Assembly (NCBI RefSeq): GCF_963678635.1
Contig: NC_087067.1
Span: 44,707,629 to 44,771,628, forward strand
Source of the DNA: Symsagittifera roscoffensis
Taxonomy: Eukaryota; Xenacoelomorpha; Acoela; Convolutidae
Length of the DNA: 64,000 nt
Direction: 5' to 3'
Below are positions 56,843 through 64,000 of the stretch, piece by piece (position 1 is the stretch's first letter; every line of letters starts with the position of its first letter). The notes below the pieces were generated by a model. It ran no database searches, had not been told where the DNA came from, and saw only the letters and a list, made by a program, of their open reading frames with translations. The position numbers and the translations under genes were made by a program.

Positions 56843-57720
56843 ATGGCATTGGCAAATTTAATATCCAAGATGTTATTGCCGGAGGCATTCACCGGTTCTA
56901 AGGACTTTGAAAGCTTCTTAACAATTTGAGCTATTAGCCGAAATGCAAACTTGGAAACGTACTGCAATTAGAACTGAAACTGATGAACAGCCGCATTATT
57001 TCGCGTTAAAATTGCAGAAATCTGAAATCGAGTTTTACCGTACCCTTCCAAAGGAACCAGAAATAGCTATGATGAGACCTGTAAACCTTTTCGAAGACAT
57101 TACAGTGAAAAACTGGTGGTGTTCCGCAAGCGGCTAGCGCGTCGCGTACAGCAGGCAGGAGAAAAATTAACAGATTTCCTGGTGGATTTACAGCAACTGG
57201 AGCTGAAGGCGTACCCAGACGAGTCCCAGGACATACGGGATCACTTAGTGCCTCAAGGTTTTCTCGAAGGGTTCCACCACAGCCACGTCAGACTTGAGCT
57301 GCGCAAGACAATTGGGGACAAGGACATGAACATCGCGAATGCTGTAGAGCGGGCTTTTCACCTGGAAGCCGTAATTAGAATTCATGAAGAAGAACAAATG
57401 CCTCGAATAGCAGCCAGACGGAGGGATGAAACAGAAATACTAATAGACTCTTTGAACAGACTAGTCCAACAGATGTCGATTGGTAATGAAAATAATGTCC
57501 GGACAGTGACGGTTAAAGAGACAGCAGTCACTGGGGAGGAACGCGTGCGACGCAATGAAACCGATAGAGGGAACAAGGTTTAAGAGACGGAGCAAGAACT
57601 CCCACCCCATGACTAAACACGCGCGAAAGAATGAACAATCCCAGAAGGAAAAACAACGATGGCAAACGTCGACTATGTGGGCAAAAGGGCCATAGGGCAA
57701 AGAACTGCCGGAATTGTTTT
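56843..57720 (+). pseudogene. Gag of the second Gypsy-like element, frameshifted
   Basis: The start ATG encodes MALANLISKM then LPEAFTGSKDFESF. The frame shifts near 56926, runs LLAEMQTWKRT to near 57112 and shifts again to FRKRLARRVQQAGEKL, continuing to 57583 with LVPQGFLEGF and ANAVERAFHLEAV, the capsid and Arg/Glu-rich region. A zinc-knuckle remnant (LCGQKGHRAKNC) appears near 57668-57710. Gag builds the virus-like particle in the cytoplasm. At least two frameshifts make this copy non-functional. Confidence 0.82.
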
Positions 57721-57734
57721 ACTTATGGAAGTTC

Positions 57735-58251
57735 TACCTCACATTAAATGAAATTGCCCTTGGAACGAAAGGGAGGAACAAACCAATGTAATCAGGGTGT
57801 GCTCCACTAACAAAACAAAAAGTTTCAATGTGGAGTTGTTTTTGAACAAAAAATTGGTAACAGGACTGATAGACAGTGGGAGTAGCATTTCGCTCAAAAT
57901 TTTCGACACGTTTGAACGGTTTGGAAAGCCGGGAAGCATAAAGGCTTTTAAAAAAAGTGTTAGCGGATAAAAATTCGGGGTTGAAAATACTTGGCAGTGT
58001 CGACATCAAAATCCAAATGAAACCAAAATCCGGAGAGTTCACTCAAGAGTTTTTAACAACGGCGGATAACTGCTTACCCTGCCTTCTTGATTTGGACCTC
58101 ATGATAGATCAAGAATGTATTCTAAATATTGGCGAACAATTGCTATACAGTACGAAACATCGGACAGCGCTACTTTTATCAGCACAAACAACAACCGGTG
58201 TCCGAATCTTTGCAATAGCAGAGAGGAAAGCAAGAACCTTACTTGAAAAAG
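57735..58251 (+). pseudogene. Aspartic protease region of the second Gypsy-like element
   Basis: It encodes VTGLIDSGSSISL, the active-site motif in its DSG form, near 57850-57890. A frame change occurs in an A run near 57950, after which the frame continues (DKNSGLKILGS, FLTTADNCLPCLLDLDLM) into the assembly gap. This is the N-terminal part of pol; reverse transcriptase would lie in or beyond the gap. Confidence 0.75.
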
Positions 58252-58451
58252 NNNNNNNNNNNNNNNNNNNNNNNNNNNNNNNNNNNNNNNNNNNNNNNNN
58301 NNNNNNNNNNNNNNNNNNNNNNNNNNNNNNNNNNNNNNNNNNNNNNNNNNNNNNNNNNNNNNNNNNNNNNNNNNNNNNNNNNNNNNNNNNNNNNNNNNNN
58401 NNNNNNNNNNNNNNNNNNNNNNNNNNNNNNNNNNNNNNNNNNNNNNNNNNN
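58252..58451. other. Assembly gap (200 N)
   Basis: Exactly 200 N. It interrupts the second Gypsy-like element, and the sequence after it belongs to other repeats, so the true size may be much larger. Confidence 0.95.
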
Positions 58452-58599
58452 TATCGCTCTGAAGCATATTCTTCTACTAGAGCTTTTTTACATCCAAACC
58501 AATAATCTTTTAATATTTATTTATCTTGATTTCTGATAATGAATATAATTGTAAAAGTAGCAGTAGTAAAACACTTTAATTGTCTAAAAGTTACAATGA

Positions 58600-58990
58600 A
58601 AATGAATACAAAAGATTTATCTATGTATTTCGAAGATATAACTTTTCAGTTTCTTTTTAAAACTATCTGGCTCTTCAAACACCGCTATGTCGGTAGTCGA
58701 ATGTAACTCATTGGCCGATTTGAAGCACCTATTGAAGAACCACTTTTCGTAATTTTTCCGTCGTGTCTGAGACATGGAATAAGGGTTTCTCAGATGATCT
58801 CATGTTGTAAATATTAAATAGTTTCAGGTTATATGATTTGCGGGGTAGCCGTGGTGACCCCCTATTCATGGTTGTGATTATTGGAGCGAGCTCCTTGCAT
58901 CTGGCACTTGAGTGATATAGCAATAGCAACTTGAGTGATATCTTAAAGAAGAAAAAGAAACCTTCGAAAAAAACAACGAAAAGCACGAAG
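58600..58990 (-). pseudogene. LINE 3' fragment, reverse transcriptase C-terminus
   Basis: The minus strand encodes KELAPIITTMNRGSPRLPRK, then FNIYNMRSSEKPLFHVSDT, typical of the end of non-LTR ORF2 proteins where a basic segment precedes the final codons. It is truncated at 58990 on its 5' side. Confidence 0.6.
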
Positions 58991-59061
58991 GAAACGAGAA
59001 CAGAAATAAACTGTGAGCTTAAATTTCAAATCGTGACGGGAATGGGCTTAATTGTCCAGGC

Positions 59062-59993
59062 TTGGATCAAATTTTAATTAAATTATCTCTATCTCATTTT
59101 CTCCTTCTCTTTGTATCCACCAATATGACTAAAAATTTCAAAATGTGCAAAAAACCGATAAATGCCAGGGACAGATACTTCAGTTGTGTATCTTGCAATG
59201 CTCAAATGCATCTTGAGGGCACCTGTTCTAGTCTTACTTACACCACCATCAGTGGCATAAAAGACTTGGGTTTAAATGCAATGCTTCTATGCGACACATG
59301 TGTCACTAATAACGAAAGAGATAACTCCATAAAGTGTAGGATCATGATGCAAATAAACGAGAAAAATGAAAAAGAGAGTGAGGGAATACAAGCACGTCTT
59401 GAAAATTTGGGAAAAGGGCTGACGGCATTGGTTGATGAAAAAGTCGAAAACGCTACAAAAACCACATGCGAAAAACTGGAAACAGCTATGCAGCTGTACT
59501 CACTGTGAAACCTGTTAAAGATATGAAAGCTCAACCAGGAGCTGGAAAAGAAGTAAAACATGAAATACATCATAATATCAATAAAAACTTCCGTATACAG
59601 GGGATCGGAGAAGATCCCGAGAAATCAAAAGGCGAAAATTTTGTCCCCACAACCGAAAAAGTACATGAGGTACTAAACAAGTTAGGAGTTAAACCACAAA
59701 TTGAAGAAATAAAAAGACTAGGGAAATTCAGCAAAGAGCGCTTCAAGTCAAGAACTTTGTTAATAACTCTGTCAACAGAACATGAAGCACGGTTGGTGCT
59801 GGCAAAAAGCTTCGAAAAAGGAGATGAGCTGCAAAATGAGGAAATTTACCTTCTGCCAGCATTATCGAAAGAAGATGCGAGGAAGGAAAACCTATGCCTA
59901 AAAAGACGAAGAGAATTTCTAGACGGAGGAGTTCCAAGGGGAAAATCAAAATCGAGAACTTCGAGCTGTTCAATGATGGAAAAAAAGAGATGA
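59062..59993 (+). pseudogene. LINE ORF1 protein (zinc finger plus RNA-binding region)
   Basis: The first part has a PHD-like Cys/His array (MCKKPI, FSCVSCNAQMHLEGTC, LLCDTC) followed by a coiled-coil-like acidic/basic helix (KNEKESEGIQARLENLG type). After a frame change near 59490-59510 comes NFRIQGIGEDPEKS, then IEEIKRLGKFSKERFKSRTL and ARLVLAKS, the usual ORF1 RNA-binding pattern. ORF1 coats the element RNA. The two frames overlap at 59466-59508, so a single indel separates them. Confidence 0.75.
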
Positions 59994-60046
59994 TAGAAGC
60001 CGAACAAGCAAAAGATGCTTTACTAGGCTTTCTAAACATCCTGTAA

Positions 60047-60751
60047 ATGAATATAAGAAGTCTGATAAATCTCGAACGACGAAAGAAATTTGCAAATGCT
60101 ATAGCAACATCAAACTATGACGTAATATGTCTCTGCGGGACTTGGTTAAATGAAAACATTGCACCATCTGAATTAATGCTAAATGAATGCAGTAATTATA
60201 GATCAGAACGACAAACAAACAAAGATCAAAATTTGCACGGTGGAGTACTAATGGCAGTGAAAAAAACATTTTCATCTAATTTACTGCCAAATAAGCAACC
60301 TGAATGTTGTTTAACTTGCAGCATCCAAATGAACGACGAGCGAATTATTGTCTGCTGTTTTTACAATCCACCTTCGAGCAGCAATTATCGCTATTGTCTA
60401 GGCGATTTTGCACAAATTTTAAATGAAATCGAGAAATCAAATCAATCAACTGCAACACTTATTTGCGTAGATGTAAATTTTCCAAATGCAAACTGTATTG
60501 ACTATAGTAGCACCAAAAATGAAGAAAACTCAATAATTGAACTGATCGAGCAACATCAGTTCGAGCAGGCAATATATTTTCCAACTTGTGGCAAAAACAC
60601 CCTAGATATTACATTATTCAAATATTGTCACATTCATGCGACTCCTGACGAAAATTTCTCAAAAATTTACAATTGCTCAGACCACAAAGCAATCAGCATC
60701 CTTCTTGAATGTCCTCACCCTGAGGAAATAGTTGCTATTGAAAACTTTTGA
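60047..60751 (+). pseudogene. LINE ORF2, APE-type endonuclease domain
   Basis: An open frame of 234 codons from Met gives MNIRSLINLERR (start motif N-x-RSL), VICLCGTWLNE (the usual catalytic Glu of ETWL is Gly here), GGVLMAVK, LICVDVNFPN in place of GDFN, and CSDHKAISI (catalytic SDH). The changed ETWL and GDFN residues suggest the nuclease is dead. It ends at TGA 60749-60751. The same frame resumes after it. Confidence 0.78.
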
Positions 60752-60763
60752 AGCTTCGGTAGC

Positions 60764-62741
60764 GTGGACTATAACGAAATCAAGAAATCAATACTAAGTG
60801 AGCCTTTCTCACCAGTATGTCACATAAACTTCAATAGAAAATTTGGTAAACTAACATGTGCCCAGAAGAACGAGACGTCGCCAATCACTTCTGCCATGGA
60901 TTACGCCAAGTACCTCACACATCATGAACAAACTGCGAACACAAACTAGAAAATACAAATTGAAACCTACAAGCTACCGCAGAAATCTCATTCTATCTCT
61001 AGATAGAATGGTGAAAGAAGCAGTAGAGGAAGATAGATTAAATTATCAGGAAAATCTGATGTCCATTCGCAACACTATTTATTTTTCAAACACTTTAAGA
61101 GTCTGAAAAAATCAGAAACTCTCCCAAAGACTATGATCAAGGACGACATAGCTGTTTCCAAAGCCAAAGAAAAAGTGAACTTTTTGAATGAAAATTTTCA
61201 CTCGGTCTTTTATCAAATTATAACAGAGCTTGACATAACAAAATCGCGGGGCCCAGATAGACTCACACCGATTTTCTTCCCGTGAACGGCCAGAGAAAAG
61301 ACCACTATTTTGCATTGCGTTTTTAAAAACATCAAGAGGCTAAGGAAAATAACAGTTAAATGGAAAGTTGCGGCTGTGTCGCCTATTTACAAGAAAGGTG
61401 ACAAACGACTAATGGAAAACTACAGGGCGGTGTCACTCCTAAATATCATGAGTAAATTCCGGGAAAAATGCATGTATCCAATGCTGTACGAACATTTCAA
61501 CAAATTTCTCACAAGAAGTCAGTACGGTTTTGTTAAAAACTGTTCAGTTGTTACAAACATGCTATCTTTCTTGAAAGAAATCTACGAAGCAATTGACAAG
61601 AACTCTGAAAACCATGTGATCGCATTCTCTGCTGACTTCTCTAAGTCATTCGACAAAATTCTGCACTACGAACTACTACAGAAAATGATTAACATTGGAG
61701 TTGGAGGCTGTTTCCCAGAAATAATCAATAATCTCAGACTATCTCAGCACTAGGAAACAAAGTGTTCGTGCTGACAATTTCTCATCAGAAACTTTAGAAA
61801 TTACAAGTGGCGTACCACAAGGATCGTTGATTGGTCCATTATTCAACTGCATCTTCATAAATGATTTTCCTGAAGTATTGAAATTTTGTGACCCATATAT
61901 CTTTGCAGACGACCTTAACTTACTAGCAGTGAATGTAGACACAAAGGACATCCAGCAGGACCTAAAAAGCTTGGAAAACTGGGTAGACAAAAACAAAATG
62001 AGTGTTGCACTGGACAAATGTTTTAAAACCGAATTTAGAGGAAATCAACACGAATTCATTCTTTGTGAAACAGCAGTGGAAAGCCCGAAAGTGATAAAAG
62101 ATCCAGGAGTACATGTGTCCAAACATTTAACATGGACAACCTATATTGACTCAAGAATGTCGAAAGCGAATAAAACGTTCTTTTGCATCAAATTGCAAAG
62201 TCAAAACTCGCGTAAAATTTGGTGTGTACAAATCCGTAGAAAATCCTGTTCTAACGTATGGTCTAATTATTTGCAATATCTCAAGAAACGACCTAGGGAG
62301 ACTGTAAAATTTCCGAAAAAAGTCTTAAAATGGATCATGGGAAACGATTCTGATTATACAGAGCAGCTGAGATTGTTAAACATCCTGCCTCTGGCGTTGT
62401 TCCTCCAGCTGAACGTTTTACTGATGATGGAGAAATTCATGCATGAAGAAAACGATCACATTAAGCTCCCGGCAATAATTGAAAATCCAGGAAGAACGAA
62501 AGAAATTTTCAACCTAATTACGACCAGAACTGAAAAAGCTAGAGAAGAGTATACATTCAGGACGTGCCGTCTAATATACCGACTAAATCAGAAAGTTGAA
62601 TTTCGAGAAATGCGAGGCTTAAAGCGAAGATTGATACAGATGATGTGGAAGTTTTTCGACGATCAATTCTCAGAACAAAACAAGTGCACATGGGTCCTCT
62701 GTGACTGCAACATTTGCCGAAATAACTGGACAAAATTTTGA
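60764..62741 (+). pseudogene. LINE ORF2, linker and reverse transcriptase, frameshifted
   Basis: Pieces in different frames give PIYKKGDKRLMENYRAVSLL (61382), FSADFSKSFDKILHYELL (motif A, 61625), ITSGVPQGSLIGPLFNCIFI (61803), then IFADDLNLLAVN (catalytic FADD near 61902) and a long C-terminal region to 62741 ending in CDCNICRNNW. The last frame (61827-62741) is open for 304 codons, so damage is limited to a few indels and stops upstream. Confidence 0.82.
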
Positions 62742-62803
62742 GAACTTTGTGGATATCATCCCATCAGTATCCTACTGAAAATTCACAACAACAACAACAA
62801 TAA

Positions 62804-63370
62804 CCAACATCATATTTCAGACTTACTGAATTCCAAGCCTCGAAATTTTGTTTCCCGTTCAAAAGTGAATTAAAAAGCACTAAATCTAGATACTCGAAAA
62901 ATTGTCGAACTGGCATTAATTTGCTTTTCATTAGTCGTTCCCTTGTGTCACTGCTCGTTATCCACTTGGTGACACGGGATTGAAGTTGTTCGATACTCTT
63001 TGTCTCAGCTTCATTTGGGAACCATATTGCTGAACAGTAAAAAAAAAGAGAAGAGAACATATAAGATTTGATTAGTCTAACTTTCACTGTTATGGGCAGT
63101 GCAAATGGAATAGTCGGGTGAATGGAAAAGAAAGTAAGAAAGTAGCGTAGCATTTTTTAATTTTTTTTTTGCAAAATGTGGACCCCATTTTAAATTGTTT
63201 GAAATTACTTGATCAGCCATTTTCAAATGAAAAGGGGTTGGTCTTGTATGATAATTTGCAAAATGAATAAAGACGCTTTTGGCAACATTAAAAAGCATGC
63301 CGTTTTTTGAAGCCCATTCGATACCAACCAATATGTGCTTTTCAATGCAGTCTCTTGTTTATGTTTGGTT
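62804..63370 (-). pseudogene. Second LINE fragment, minus strand (RT C-terminus)
   Basis: The minus strand encodes GIEWASKNGMLFNVAKSVFI followed in another frame by KVRLIKSYMFSSLFFYCSAI, then QLQSRVTKWITSSD, the region after the catalytic motif of non-LTR reverse transcriptases. Its 3' end meets the 3' end of the plus-strand LINE at the CAA-rich tail. Confidence 0.7.
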
Positions 63371-63503
63371 TTCTTCTTTCTAGTTAGTGTTGGTTGTGTA
63401 AGCTCAATATCATTCAGGTATAGGTTTTGTCGACATTCATTTCAGAAGGCAATGAATGATTGAAAGTCCTCGTGCCTGAAAAAGCTTGAAACTTAAATAA
63501 AAA

Positions 63504-64000
63504 ATGCTTGGAAAGAGAGATCACGAAGCAGACCTCTCCGAAACAAGTTATCATCAATCGAAATTCCCTAAGCTTCACGAAGATGCCGTGGGTGACAAAT
63601 TTGTCGTTCAAACTGATCCAAATGGTGGAGGAAAAATTCTGCTCGTTAATGGAGATTCGGGTGGCATATCTGAGGAACAAGTAGTGGACCACTTCTTTCA
63701 TAAATTGTTCGATGAAAGCATACCATTTTGTATGGGAATAATAAGAAATGGCCTAGCTGGGTTACCGGACTTGATTCTTGAGTTGCTTAAGATAAATCCT
63801 GAAATGAAAGTTAGGGCACAGTCGATCCTTGACAAGAACAGAATTGAAACTTTGACTTTGAGTGATTATGTTGAAACCGTTAATGAAGCTTATTGCTGCG
63901 GAACGTTTAGATATGGACCTCTTTTACAGGTTAATGTAGTGGGCACACACAGTGAAGAAAGTGGTGGATATTTTCCTGAGTTTCTTGGTCATCTTGAAAG
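63504..64000 (+). CDS. Probable RSBN1 (KDM9)-family protein, 5' part
   Basis: An open frame of 165 codons runs from ATG at 63504 to the window end without stop or visible intron. TAA lies directly in frame at 63498-63500, and AAAAATG precedes the second codon, so the start is well defined. The protein is acidic to neutral with FVVQTDPNGGGKILLVNGDS, then IPFCMGIIRNGLAGLPDLIL, IETLTLSDYVETVNEAY, GTFRYGPLLQVNVVGT and YFPEFLGHLE. The GTxRxGPL, VGT, EE and YFPEFL run resembles the conserved region of round spermatid basic protein 1, a nuclear protein reported as a histone demethylase. Recognition is from memory of the family and not certain. It lies just downstream of LINE debris; whether it is a spliced gene start or a retrocopy cannot be told from here. 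Confidence 0.62.
   Translation, partial: MLGKRDHEADLSETSYHQSKFPKLHEDAVGDKFVVQTDPNGGGKILLVNGDSGGISEEQVVDHFFHKLFDESIPFCMGIIRNGLAGLPDLILELLKINPEMKVRAQSILDKNRIETLTLSDYVETVNEAYCCGTFRYGPLLQVNVVGTHSEESGGYFPEFLGHLE

Larger units (their letters stand above)
52006..57104 (+). repeat. Composite tandem duplication, copy 2
   Basis: Same order as copy 1 (LINE X, LINE Y, LTR, gag start), but LINE X is fused directly to LINE Y at 52833/52835, lacking the 1.25 kb present in copy 1. By eye LINE Y is almost identical between copies (a few differences per kb), whereas LINE X differs by several percent. Confidence 0.85.
59062..62800 (+). mobile_element. LINE (APE-type non-LTR retrotransposon), near complete, broken frames
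   Basis: The order is ORF1 (zinc region then RNA-binding region), endonuclease, reverse transcriptase and a 3' end with an ACAACAACAAC-type tail near 62787-62803. Frames change at about 59490, 60750-60950, 61290 and 61750. Domain order and tail fit jockey/CR1-like groups. The exact clade is not resolved. Confidence 0.82.

Overview
The window is AT-rich genomic DNA from a multicellular animal, most likely an invertebrate. It shows GT-AG introns, phase-consistent split genes for an immunoglobulin/fibronectin-III membrane protein and a class A G-protein-coupled receptor, and a dense mix of LTR retrotransposons, LINEs and hAT-like or hairpin-ended non-autonomous repeats. There are no bacterial operons, Shine-Dalgarno spacing or CRISPR arrays. 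The species cannot be named from the sequence. Two 200-N assembly gaps (31109-31308 and 58252-58451) interrupt features.

Layout. (1) 1455-17192, plus strand: the 3' part of a single-pass cell-surface Ig/FN3 gene, ten exons with fully consistent phases. Its introns hold hAT-like MITEs, a C-rich/G-rich switch region and a complete Ty3/Gypsy-type retrotransposon (8097-15651, antisense to the gene, 388-bp LTRs with 2 differences, 5-bp target duplication). (2) 17.3-24.5 kb: AT-rich DNA with repeats only. (3) 43.0-24.57 kb, minus strand: a class A GPCR in at least four exons. TM1-TM3, TM4, TM5 and a long cytoplasmic tail are visible; TM6-TM7 probably lie in the first assembly gap. Its introns carry most copies of a ~520-bp hairpin-ended repeat family (F1), a sister family (F2), a hAT MITE nested in an F1 copy, and several degenerate tandem arrays. 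(4) 45.7-57.1 kb: a tandem duplication of a composite block (LINE fragment, second LINE, LTR plus gag start), followed by the remainder of the second LTR element up to the second gap. (5) 58.6-63.4 kb: three LINE pieces, including one with ORF1, endonuclease and reverse transcriptase that is broken by frameshifts. (6) 63504 to the window end: the intact 5' part of a host-like gene, probably of the RSBN1 (KDM9) family.

The two host genes in the first two thirds are both membrane proteins, on opposite strands with their 3' ends facing each other across about 7 kb. Nothing shows that they work together. The most unusual material is non-coding: repeat families F1 and F2 share an end design (inverted TGTTCCGA-type motif near each end, a GGAACATT block, a terminal hairpin whose stem differs between families, and a CTTTGTT/CTTGTT end) that recalls non-autonomous Helentron-type elements. 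This remains an inference.
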